Shown: positions 6,488 to 12,738 of the stretch, in pieces
Numbering within the stretch: the first letter of the stretch is position 1
Layout of the letters: the number at the start of each line of letters is the position of its first letter
Virus record (IMG/VR): IMGVR_UViG_3300035681_000768
Coordinates: 1-24,082 of that record
Length of the DNA stretch: 24,082 bases
Source of the DNA: a virus
Reading direction: 5' to 3' (one strand)
The notes under the pieces: model-generated
Told to the model about the DNA's origin: nothing
Seen by the model: the letters and a program-made list of their open reading frames with translations, nothing else
The model's database searches: none
Program-made: the position numbers and the translations under genes

Positions 6488-7198
6488 TTAATTCCAATAT
6501 CTAGATGAATCTAATCGATCCCAGTAGGCTTTGTTATTGCGATTAACGAAGTTCTTGATTAGGTATTTGGCCATGCCCAAGTATCCCATCTTCTTAAATC
6601 TGCGACTGTCTTGTCCAAAGTGATGACGTATAATTCTAAACTTCTTAGGGCTGTATTTGCGAGACAAGAAGAAATCTTCACTTGTTGAAAACTGTTCAGG
6701 GAAGCCGCCATATTCTTCAAAGCGATCTCTGCGTGTCAGCATGAACGCTCCTACAGCAAAAGGACTAAAGTATTTCAATGCATGATTGATTAGATTAAAT
6801 GCCGTGAATCCAATCTTTGCTCGTAGGTCCTTGTCATAGCACTTGATGTTTAGACCAATAAGATCTAGGTTCTTGCTTTCTATTAGATCAACAGCATCTC
6901 GTATCACAGTATCTTTAAAGAAACGAACGTCAGCATCGATGAACAATATGTAAGGTGTAGTTACCAAACGTGCTCCATTGTTCTTAGCAACAGATACTGG
7001 ACCACCGTCGATGACTTCAACATTCAGTTCGTCCTTCATTATTTCTATAACTTCTCGAGTGCGATCTGTAGAACAATCAGCAATAATAATTTTAGTATCG
7101 CCTATCGATTGCTGACGTAGGTGCATTAATAAATGTGCAATATAGTTTTCCTCATTTTTGCAAGGAACCACAATGGTAATTTTTTCACTAAGTTTCAT
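6488..7198 (-). CDS. Family 2 glycosyltransferase (GT-A fold)
   Basis: About 236 residues from the ATG at 7198. A GTG at 7210 is also in frame, but the purine-rich GAAGGGAA abuts it, so the ATG is preferred. The GT2 signature I-T-I-V-V-P-C-K-N-E-E-N-Y-I stands at the start, followed by I-I-I-A-D-C-S-T-D-R-T (UDP-binding Asp) and the metal-binding F-I-D-A-D-V near residue 90. A G-A-F-M-L-T-R-R acceptor-side segment and E-D-F-F-L-S match the usual E-D catalytic element. The C-terminus is basic (K-K-F-R-I-I-R-H-H-F), suggesting contact with membrane or lipid-linked acceptor. It probably adds a sugar to a host surface polysaccharide or LPS. It lies 72 nt downstream of an LpxH-like gene. Confidence 0.85.
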   Translation of the reverse strand: MKLSEKITIVVPCKNEENYIAHLLMHLRQQSIGDTKIIIADCSTDRTREVIEIMKDELNVEVIDGGPVSVAKNNGARLVTTPYILFIDADVRFFKDTVIRDAVDLIESKNLDLIGLNIKCYDKDLRAKIGFTAFNLINHALKYFSPFAVGAFMLTRRDRFEEYGGFPEQFSTSEDFFLSRKYSPKKFRIIRHHFGQDSRRFKKMGYLGMAKYLIKNFVNRNNKAYWDRLDSSRYWN

Positions 7199-7270
7199 TT
7201 CTTTACACACTTCCCTTCAATTTTAAATTGACTAAACTTCAACCAATAGGTCATAGATTGTAAACTTTGT

Positions 7271-8125
7271 TCACAGGCTGTTTGATTCTGGAACATCAAT
7301 TCTATTCGTCCTGGTATGTCTTGCGGATTGTTTGTGTGTACCGCTATTAATATCATTATCCACATTGTCGCTCTCCTTGGTCCAAGTTACGACTTCCCAA
7401 CGACCATCATGGTGCTCTACAAGTGCTGTGCATGATTCAACCCAGTCGCCGTCGTTCATATAGATAACGCCGTCGATTTCTTTAATTTCTGCATGGTGTA
7501 TATGCCCACAGATAACACCATCGAACCCACGTTTTCTGCAATAGGCTACTAGATTCTTTTCAAACTGGAATATAAAGTCTACGGCCTTTTTAACACGGGC
7601 TTTGAGATACTTGCTCAGGCTCCAATAGCCAAAACCCATGCGGTGACGTAGCCAATTGAACTTGCTGTTGGCAGACAGGATAAAGTCATAGGCCTTGTCG
7701 CCAAGAAATGCCAGCCAAGGTGCCAGACGGGTAATACCGTCAAACAAATCCCCGTGTGTGACTAGATAGTGTTTGGTGTCAACACCTATGTGCTCTATTT
7801 GATTTACGATTTCAATGTTGCCAAAGTTAATACCATAGGGCATTAAGGGGCGGAGAAATTCATCGTGATTGCCTGCTACGTAGATTACTCTGGTGCCACG
7901 TTTGGCATGTCCGAGTATACGTCTTACAACGTTGGTATGACTCTGCTTCCAACGCCATTTGTTTTGTTGTATGCGCCACACATCTAATATATCCCCAACG
8001 AGATAAAGTGTTTCGCAGGTATTGTGTTTGAGGAAGTTGTTGAGCTTGTCTGCTTGACAATCCCTAGTCCCTAAATGTACATCAGATATAAAAATAGAGC
8101 GATAAGTTTTGGCTGTCATAGCCAT
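7271..8125 (-). CDS. Calcineurin-like metallophosphatase, LpxH-like (UDP-2,3-diacylglucosamine hydrolase family)
   Basis: A 284-residue protein starting at 8125; an ATG two codons later is equally possible and neither has a clear ribosome site. All two-metal phosphoesterase motifs are present: D-V-H (Asp15, His17), G-D-I-L-D (Asp45), G-N-H-D (86-88), H-G-D (124-126) and G-H-I-H (208-210). The R-x-x-x-N-K-W-R-W-K insertion and length fit the LpxH-type branch that cleaves the pyrophosphate of UDP-2,3-diacylglucosamine in lipid A synthesis, rather than Ser/Thr phosphatases. In a phage this could alter host LPS or hydrolyse a nucleotide-sugar lipid. The last about 30 residues are a hydrophilic tail. 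A promoter candidate lies at 8150-8178. Confidence 0.8.
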   Translation of the reverse strand: MAMTAKTYRSIFISDVHLGTRDCQADKLNNFLKHNTCETLYLVGDILDVWRIQQNKWRWKQSHTNVVRRILGHAKRGTRVIYVAGNHDEFLRPLMPYGINFGNIEIVNQIEHIGVDTKHYLVTHGDLFDGITRLAPWLAFLGDKAYDFILSANSKFNWLRHRMGFGYWSLSKYLKARVKKAVDFIFQFEKNLVAYCRKRGFDGVICGHIHHAEIKEIDGVIYMNDGDWVESCTALVEHHDGRWEVVTWTKESDNVDNDINSGTHKQSARHTRTNRIDVPESNSL

Positions 8126-8149
8126 ATTTATCGCTCTAAGGTGTGTGTA

Positions 8150-8178
8150 ATGTTACAGTTGTGTTAAATCTGTACCAA
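8150..8178 (-). promoter_or_regulatory. Possible promoter for the LpxH-like gene
   Basis: Minus-strand TTGGTA (8178-8173), 17 nt, TAACAT (8155-8150). Each box is two bases from consensus, but the spacing is ideal. An ACACACAC stretch follows at once, as in other leaders of this window. Confidence 0.4.
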
Positions 8179-8188
8179 GGTCTATTTA

Positions 8189-8695
8189 TTAACTGTTTAA
8201 CACTTTTGCCACCGAATTCATTACACTGGCGATACGTCCAATGTCACGAAGTTGTTCTACTGTATAGCCTTCTGCCTTGAGTGTTTCGTAATGTGCCTTA
8301 ACACAGAAGTGACACTTGCCCACAATGCTTGCTGCCAAACTGAATGCTTCAAAATTGGCCTTGGTTGTGCCGCCATGGCTGGCAATAGCGTTCATGCGTA
8401 ACTGAGCCGGCAAGCCTTTGAGTGCAGGATCTTCGGCCATTTCAACATAGGGATACCATACATTGTTTTGTGCCATAATGCTGGCAGCAGTCATTGCGGC
8501 ATCTGCGTGAACAGGAGCATCAGCCAACATAACAGCCAACACCTTTCCGTTGCCAGTTGCAGCCAATGCAGCCACAGCACAGCCCATGGCCACATCAGCA
8601 TCCAATGTGCTACGCAAAAGAACAGCGTCAAGATTTAACTTAGTGTCCTTAGCATAGTCGGGCAATGCACCCTTTACTGTTTCAATAAAACTCAT
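8189..8695 (-). CDS. ahpD: Alkyl hydroperoxidase D (AhpD)
   Basis: A 168-residue all-helical protein of normal AhpD length. The redox centre G-K-C-H-F-C-V-K-A-H gives Cys128 and Cys131, with His135 four residues on and Glu116 twelve residues before the first Cys. This matches the Glu/Cys/Cys/His relay known from Mycobacterium tuberculosis AhpD. In that system AhpD passes electrons from dihydrolipoamide to AhpC and has weak peroxidase activity of its own. The start ATG lies 1 nt after the stop of the class II aldolase gene. An ahpC gene heads the same operon, so this is a complete AhpC/AhpD pair on a phage, relying on the host's lipoamide proteins for reducing power. Confidence 0.92.
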   Translation of the reverse strand: MSFIETVKGALPDYAKDTKLNLDAVLLRSTLDADVAMGCAVAALAATGNGKVLAVMLADAPVHADAAMTAASIMAQNNVWYPYVEMAEDPALKGLPAQLRMNAIASHGGTTKANFEAFSLAASIVGKCHFCVKAHYETLKAEGYTVEQLRDIGRIASVMNSVAKVLNS

Positions 8696-8696
8696 T

Positions 8697-9332
8697 TTAA
8701 TATTTTCCTGATGCTAATACGATTTGACAAATATGTTCTAATCGTTCAATGTGTTCAAATGCTCTCCACGGGCTTGTATCAATTGCAACTACTCCGTGTC
8801 CTTTAATACCTACAATGTCAAAACCAATTGTACCATCTTTACGAAGCCACAGATTTTCGTGACAACGATCAGCAAGTTCTTGACTGATAGGAGGCACATC
8901 TCCCACGTTCTTTGCTACCTTAGTATAACGGTTTAGTTCTGGGAACTCTTCACTAATAGTGCTTAGATCAATCCCGGCATGCATGGCCGCAATACAATAT
9001 GTAGGATGTAAATGAACAACTACTCTGACTTCATTGCTGTGTTGACCCATCTTCTTTTGTAAACCAAAGTGTAGAGGAATCTCGCCGCTGGGTTTTAGTT
9101 TTTCACTAATGTCAGTGTAAGGTAGTTCATGCCAGGTATAACGATCAACAGGTTGATACATAATACCAATCTTCTTGAACTGATCAGGTTGCATAGTCTG
9201 CTTACGGACGCCGCTGGGTGTGATGTAGAAATGATCACGGTCGTGATGACGAATGCTGACATTGCCATCACGACTGGTAATCCAGTTGCGTCTATATGCT
9301 TCAACTAATGTATCGCAGATAGTTTCTAACAT
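8697..9332 (-). CDS. Class II aldolase/adducin-family protein
   Basis: A 211-residue protein of the size of fuculose-phosphate and ribulose-phosphate aldolases/epimerases. Signature elements are the phosphate-binding S-R-D-G-N-V-S-I-R (20-28), I-T-P-S-G (37-41), catalytic Glu84 in P-S-G-E-I-P-L-H, and the Zn ligands His107/His109 in H-L-H-P-T-Y and His179 in I-K-G-H-G-V. All are intact, so it should be an active Zn enzyme that cleaves or isomerises a sugar phosphate. The substrate is unknown; methylthioribulose-phosphate dehydratase is a related alternative. The start overlaps the preceding stop by 1 nt (TAATG). It is part of the ahpC-ahpD operon, an unusual combination. Confidence 0.88.
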   Translation of the reverse strand: MLETICDTLVEAYRRNWITSRDGNVSIRHHDRDHFYITPSGVRKQTMQPDQFKKIGIMYQPVDRYTWHELPYTDISEKLKPSGEIPLHFGLQKKMGQHSNEVRVVVHLHPTYCIAAMHAGIDLSTISEEFPELNRYTKVAKNVGDVPPISQELADRCHENLWLRKDGTIGFDIVGIKGHGVVAIDTSPWRAFEHIERLEHICQIVLASGKY

Positions 9333-9544
9333 TACTTGTTTCCGATACCGAAGTATTTTTGCAACACTTCTAGCTTATCTTCATACTCTGCAATATGCGC
9401 AATTTCAGTTTCTACAGCACCCATCCAGTCAGTGTGATCGTGTATTGCCATAGGATTATTCAACATGACTTCTACATTCATCTTGTGTTTGATAATCTGT
9501 GCTGTAAAGTTTGCTTCTAATGCTTTAAGTAATTGTTCTTTCAT
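9332..9544 (-). CDS. Small conserved phage protein
   Basis: A 70-residue acidic, helical protein. N-terminal M-K-E-Q-L-L-K-A-L-E-A-N-F leads into an amphipathic helix, N-N-P-M-A-I-H-D-H-T-D is a turn with His/Asp clusters, and E-I-A-H-I-A-E-Y-E-D-K-L-E-V-L follows as a second helix. The shape is a helical hairpin. It closely recalls a small protein common in T4-like phages of aquatic bacteria; the function is unknown to me. The ATG (9544-9542) directly follows the TAA of the 58-residue gene, and its stop overlaps the aldolase start. Confidence 0.75.
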   Translation of the reverse strand: MKEQLLKALEANFTAQIIKHKMNVEVMLNNPMAIHDHTDWMGAVETEIAHIAEYEDKLEVLQKYFGIGNK

Positions 9545-9721
9545 TTATGCTCCTTGATAAAAGTTTAAGTTATCATCTTCAGCGAGCTCTGGAGTGTTCC
9601 AAACATTACGATTGTTCCATTCACGAATACGATCCAATCGTTCTTGTTCTGTCATTTCATAACATCTAGGATTACGATCAGGCTGTCGCAGTGTGTCAAT
9701 GCCTCGTTGAAGTTTAAACAT
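9545..9721 (-). CDS. Small hypothetical protein between ahpC and the 70-residue gene
   Basis: A 58-residue protein, starting at an ATG that overlaps the TAA of ahpC by one base (TAATG) and ending immediately before the next ATG. The tight junctions on both sides are the main evidence that it is translated. It is strongly hydrophilic and Arg/Asn-rich: R-G-I-D-T-L-R-Q-P-D-R-N-P-R-C-Y-E near the start, then M-T-E-Q-E-R-L-D-R-I-R-E-W-N-N-R-N-V-W as a probable amphipathic helix. A single Cys is at residue 20. No family recognised. Confidence 0.65.
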   Translation of the reverse strand: MFKLQRGIDTLRQPDRNPRCYEMTEQERLDRIREWNNRNVWNTPELAEDDNLNFYQGA

Positions 9722-10260
9722 TACAGAGTCTCGCCGCCAACTGTGCGGTTACATGCACAGAGTTCACCAGTTTGTAACGCATCCAATACACGAAGTGTTT
9801 CTTCTGGGCTACGACCAACGTTCAAGTTGTTAACAGTAACGTGCTGGATTTCGTTGTTAGGGTCAACGATGAATGTTGCACGAAGTGCAGCACCTGCTGG
9901 AGCATAGAATACTCCCAACTGTTCAATCAAACTCAACTCGCCACGCTGTGTGTCAGCGAACTGTGTGTGAGTGATCTTCTTCAAATCAGCGTGTGCGTTC
10001 TGCCAGCTAACTTTACAGAACTCGTTGTCTGTGCTACCTGTTAGCAATACAGCATCGCGATCGGCGAAGTCACCTGCTAATTTGTCGTAGGCTACGATTT
10101 CTGTAGGGCATACAAATGTAAAGTCCTTTGGATAGTAAACGATCACTTTCCACTTACCTGGGAAACTCTCATCTGTGATGTCAAAGAACGCATCTTCTGG
10201 TTGTCCTGGCTTAACACCTGTGACTGTAAATGGGGCTAATTTATCGCCAACTGTTTTCAT
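9721..10260 (-). CDS. ahpC: Peroxiredoxin AhpC (2-Cys)
   Basis: A 179-residue thioredoxin-fold peroxidase with an ideal ribosome site (AAGGAGAAGAT before the ATG). The peroxidatic Cys51 sits in D-F-T-F-V-C-P-T-E-I, and resolving cysteines are in the C-terminal E-L-C-A-C-N (Cys168, Cys170), followed by a short tail. The pattern fits the AhpC branch that works with AhpD, where more than one C-terminal Cys takes part, rather than the AhpF-dependent enterobacterial type. It reduces H2O2 and organic peroxides in the cytoplasm. It heads an operon with two small proteins, a class II aldolase and ahpD, from a strong promoter right after the tmRNA terminator. Confidence 0.93.
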   Translation of the reverse strand: MKTVGDKLAPFTVTGVKPGQPEDAFFDITDESFPGKWKVIVYYPKDFTFVCPTEIVAYDKLAGDFADRDAVLLTGSTDNEFCKVSWQNAHADLKKITHTQFADTQRGELSLIEQLGVFYAPAGAALRATFIVDPNNEIQHVTVNNLNVGRSPEETLRVLDALQTGELCACNRTVGGETL

Positions 10261-10315
10261 ATCTTCTCCTTGTGTGTGTTGAAAACTAACTCTTCAGTGT
10301 TTATACTGATATACT

Positions 10316-10344
10316 ATTATAATAGTATTTAACTTGGAAATCAA
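10316..10344 (-). promoter_or_regulatory. Strong sigma70-type promoter of the ahpC operon
   Basis: Minus-strand TTGATT (10344-10339), 17 nt, TATAAT (10321-10316). The -10 lies in the small palindrome ACTATTATAATAGT, which could be an operator. The leader of about 50 nt carries AACACACACA right before the ribosome site. Confidence 0.8.
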
Positions 10345-10404
10345 CCTTTTTAATAGATTCGTCCAATAATTATTTCAATGACGATTATAGGAAAAATTAA
10401 TATC

Positions 10405-10429
10405 AAAAAGAAACCCGCCGAAGCGGGTT
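10405..10429 (-). terminator. Rho-independent terminator after the tmRNA gene
   Basis: Minus-strand AACCCGC, loop TTCG, GCGGGTT (10429-10412), then TCTTTTT. It closes the transcript carrying the cold-shock gene and tmRNA. Confidence 0.92.
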
Positions 10430-10442
10430 CTGCTATTTTTGA

Positions 10443-10458
10443 TTACAAGGTATAACTA
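10443..10458 (-). repeat. 16-nt repeat in the tmRNA tail (copy 2)
   Basis: Identical to 3716-3701. Here it lies between the tag stop codon and the terminator and can form the small hairpin AGGTA-GTTA-TACCT. Confidence 0.75.
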
Positions 10459-10660
10459 CCTCGGACCGCTGTTTTTTAGGCAGCTAGAGCAAATCTGCTT
10501 TCATTAGCAGCACCGCGAACGGTGTTACCAGTGAAGCTCATTGCGCTGAAGTCAAATGTATTTGCGTTTGCATTTACGTGTTTTGCTTGATTTACAGTCA
10601 TCGCCTACTGTGTTGCCTTCTCCACTATCTCACCCTGTCGAAACCTTGACTGGCCCATCA

Positions 10661-10728
10661 GAAGCATACTTGGAAGATTTATTTACCGCTGACTATTACT
10701 CTTCCCCAGCGTCACTTTAGTATGCTTC
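10661..10728 (-). repeat. Inverted repeat closing the tmRNA intervening segment
   Basis: Directly after the encoded CCA comes GAAGCATACT (10728-10719), and AGTATGCTTC (10670-10661) stands just before the mature 5' half: 10 bp of perfect pairing that continues the acceptor stem. This is expected of a permuted precursor in which the loop is cut out by processing. Confidence 0.85.
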
Positions 10729-10796
10729 TGGTGGACCAGGTGGGAGTCGAACCCACGTCCAGAATGCCTTCACTTTGAAGGGATTACAACAATTCC

Positions 10797-11000
10797 TTAA
10801 GCAGGCTGAATATTGCTGGCCTGCTGGCCTTTCTGCCCCTGAGTCACTTCAAACCTTACACTTTGTCCTTCTTGTAGGCTCTTGAAGCCACTCGAATTAA
10901 TCTGTGAAAAGTGAGCAAATAAGTCTGCGCCACCATCGTCCGGAGTAATGAATCCAAAACCTTTGGCGTCGTTAAACCATTTTACTTTTCCTGTTACCAT
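10797..11000 (-). CDS. Cold-shock protein (CspA family)
   Basis: A 67-residue single OB-fold protein of full family length. Both nucleic-acid-binding motifs are visible: RNP1 K-G-F-G-F-I (14-19) and RNP2 D-L-F-A-H-F-S (about 27-33, with Leu-Phe-Ala in place of the usual Val-Phe-Val). The N-terminal G-K-V-K-W-F-N is standard. It binds single-stranded RNA/DNA and can act as an RNA chaperone or antiterminator. The ribosome site is AAGGAAAAAAG. Its stop codon sits directly before the tmRNA acceptor piece, so the two probably share a transcript. Confidence 0.95.
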   Translation of the reverse strand: MVTGKVKWFNDAKGFGFITPDDGGADLFAHFSQINSSGFKSLQEGQSVRFEVTQGQKGQQASNIQPA

Positions 11001-11044
11001 TTTACTTTTTTCCTTGTGTTAAAAATGTTTATCTGTGTGTGTGA

Positions 11045-11464
11045 TTAAAATTGATTGTTAAACCAACCAACTTTTTTACCTTCTGCAATGCGTTTTTCAT
11101 ATGCTTCTACACTTCCGGGCCATCTCCAGGCCCAAATTGCCACCAAGCACATAAAGGCTGCTGTATATAGTATACCACGAGTAGGCACATTTGTCAACCA
11201 CATGATTATCAAACTGCTGCTCATCATGGCCAACATAAAGTATTTCATCTTGGTTGGGAATACCCTGCGCTCATTCCAATTAGTCAAGAATGGGCCGAAT
11301 ATTTTGTGGTTGTATAACCAGGCATGCATGGTAGGCGACCCTTTGGCAAAACAGTATGCGGCAAACACCACAAATATACTGTAGGGTATGCCGGGAGTGA
11401 TTAATCCAATATAGGCCATGCCTAGGCTAAGAAACCCTAGTATTTTCCAAAATAATTTTTTCAT
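11045..11464 (-). CDS. DUF454/YbaN-family inner-membrane protein
   Basis: A 139-residue protein from the ATG at 11464-11462, two bases after the M15-peptidase stop. A longer frame to 11551 would overlap that gene and is rejected. The N-terminus K-K-L-F-W-K-I-L-G-F-L-S-L-G followed by G-L-I-T-P-G-I-P is the DUF454 signature. Hydrophobic helices are seen at about residues 6-24, 27-43, 77-95 and 98-116, and A-W-R-W-P-G-S-V-E is conserved near the end. It is a small bacterial membrane family of unknown function, found in many Proteobacteria and here apparently acquired by a phage. Confidence 0.82.
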   Translation of the reverse strand: MKKLFWKILGFLSLGMAYIGLITPGIPYSIFVVFAAYCFAKGSPTMHAWLYNHKIFGPFLTNWNERRVFPTKMKYFMLAMMSSSLIIMWLTNVPTRGILYTAAFMCLVAIWAWRWPGSVEAYEKRIAEGKKVGWFNNQF

Positions 11465-11465
11465 A

Positions 11466-12425
11466 TTATGCTGCCACCACTCTGTTAGATATTGCACCAA
11501 CAATAATATCGGAGTGTAAATTTGGTGTAAATTTTCCGCCTGCTGCACCATTCAGTGTTGCTAATTTATTTTGAGACGGTGTTTTCTTGCCTCCATTCGG
11601 CAATCCCGGAATTGCATAACTCACGTGTATCCACACAGTCTTGTTTGGTAGATATTCCAACAGCAGTTGATCGTAGGGAATGTTTTTACTAATCCATACA
11701 GCAATATCAAAATAATCGTGTGCGCCCACTCCTCTAAACTGTAGGTCCATGGCCTGACCGGTGCCGTGTTGGCTTTTAGGATCGTTGTGTCTAAAACTAT
11801 TGGTTATGGTTGCGTTTGGATATTTGGCCTTGACAGGTTCCCAAACATTTAATGCCAGTGCCGCTAGATTATTGACCACCGCACTTGGGCCGCTGACTGA
11901 AGGTGCGCATTGTGCTAGTTGAGGAATGGTTCTAGGAAAGGTAACTGCCTTTATCATTGTACCTAGTGTGGTGCCGTTGGGTGTTAGAACAGTAGCAAAA
12001 CTTATGTCGCCAGTAACTGCCGCAGCGTCCCGCCCTTGAACCGGCGCACCAGGACCTACACCATCTGTTTTAGGAGTCGGAGTTGTAGTAATAATCTTGT
12101 ATTCTTCAGCAGTAATTCTACCTTCTGCGAGAAATTGATCAGCTTGAGCTTTGCCCGCGGTATTATCGTCATCACCTTCTACGTTCTGCACAGCTGCTGT
12201 CACAGTGACCTTGGGCACAGTGGTAGCTGTGAATGTTCCCGGTGTTGTGGCTGCATCATACAGAGCAATTTCAACACCATTGGCAAAAACATTAAAGGGA
12301 TTATATAGGGGTTCTTGACGACTTAGTGTTCCGGCTGCATGATTATGCGGTACAAGAAAATGTCCACCAACACTACTAGATCCCGCGCCGGGGGTGGTCG
12401 ACTGTGTGGTAGGAGTAGTTGCCAT
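11466..12425 (-). CDS. M15-type D,D-peptidase domain protein, possibly a virion or lysis enzyme
   Basis: A 319-residue protein. Residues 1-20 are a Thr/Ser/Gly low-complexity stretch, and 20-60 (G-G-H-F-L-V-P-H-N-H, later N-P-F-N-V-F-A-N-G-V-E) look like a small beta module seen at the start of some phage structural proteins. Residues 65-160 have no recognised family. The C-terminal domain (about 165-295) has the zinc-peptidase pattern S-Q-H-G-T-G-Q-A-M-D-L (His220, Asp227), L-L-L-E-Y (Glu257) and W-I-H-V-S-Y (His267), typical of M15 D,D-carboxypeptidases and endopeptidases. It should cleave peptidoglycan cross-bridges. There is no signal peptide, so it is holin-dependent or carried in the virion. 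The ribosome site is weak. Confidence 0.75.
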   Translation of the reverse strand: MATTPTTQSTTPGAGSSSVGGHFLVPHNHAAGTLSRQEPLYNPFNVFANGVEIALYDAATTPGTFTATTVPKVTVTAAVQNVEGDDDNTAGKAQADQFLAEGRITAEEYKIITTTPTPKTDGVGPGAPVQGRDAAAVTGDISFATVLTPNGTTLGTMIKAVTFPRTIPQLAQCAPSVSGPSAVVNNLAALALNVWEPVKAKYPNATITNSFRHNDPKSQHGTGQAMDLQFRGVGAHDYFDIAVWISKNIPYDQLLLEYLPNKTVWIHVSYAIPGLPNGGKKTPSQNKLATLNGAAGGKFTPNLHSDIIVGAISNRVVAA

Positions 12426-12432
12426 ACACTAT

Positions 12433-12723
12433 TTAAGCCAATGCAATACCAGTGGTCTGCTGTATGAACTGATCAGCAAACTGTTTGTCTGTGGCTTCTG
12501 CCACTGCCACCACAGCTTTGGCTATTCTGATTTCTTTGCTGGGATCTACAGTAAACAGATAGGGCATTAACGCTGGACCTTTTGGACTCATGGCAATCAC
12601 CATAGGATGAGCTAGTTTGTAGTGCATGATTTGATCATCAACCAGCTTTGCTACCAACTCTTCTCCACTGGTTAGTTTCACTGTGATCACTTCACCTACT
12701 GTTACGCCTTTGTCAATTAACAT
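12433..12723 (-). CDS. Small LSm-like-fold phage protein
   Basis: A 96-residue protein with AGGAAAAA before its ATG. Residues 10-30 (V-G-E-V-I-T-V-K-L-T-S-G-E-E-L-V-A-K-L) show the strand-turn-strand of Sm/LSm domains, where a protein modulates RNA ligands, and H-P-M-V-I-A-M-S-P-K-G suits the following strands. The C-terminal 30 residues are helical and acidic. Similar proteins are common in T4-like phages of aquatic hosts, uncharacterised as far as I know. A role in RNA binding is only a structural guess. It sits between glutaredoxin and the M15 peptidase gene. Confidence 0.65.
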   Translation of the reverse strand: MLIDKGVTVGEVITVKLTSGEELVAKLVDDQIMHYKLAHPMVIAMSPKGPALMPYLFTVDPSKEIRIAKAVVAVAEATDKQFADQFIQQTTGIALA

Positions 12724-12738
12724 TCTATTTTTCCTAGT

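Larger units (their letters stand above)
10441..10796 (-). ncRNA. ssrA: Circularly permuted tmRNA gene (two-piece ssrA)
   Basis: Read on the minus strand, the acceptor half comes first. G-GCATTCTGGAC leads to a T-arm with stem GTGGG/CCCAC and loop TTCGACT (10757-10741), then CTGGTCC, A and encoded CCA ending at 10729. An intervening segment (10728-10657) follows, then the 5' half: GGGCCAG (10656-10650), the hallmark GTTTCGACAGGG, a pseudoknot-like ACAGT/ACTGT hairpin, and a tag reading frame ending ANESRFALAA and a TAA at 10478-10476. GGGCCAG pairs with CTGGTCC over 7 bp. This 3'-before-5' order is the permuted layout of alphaproteobacterial, betaproteobacterial and some cyanobacterial tmRNAs. 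The product should be two RNA pieces that rescue stalled ribosomes. It begins right after the csp stop. The outer limits are approximate. Confidence 0.9.

Noticed and set aside
10731-10760. A tRNA gene at the T-arm-like sequence
   Set aside because: No anticodon arm or D-arm in the upstream sequence; the T-arm and CCA belong to the permuted tmRNA acceptor half.
11465-11551. Upstream extension of the DUF454 protein to 11551
   Set aside because: It runs 86 nt into the M15 peptidase gene; family members begin at the K-K-L-F-W segment that the ATG at 11464 provides.
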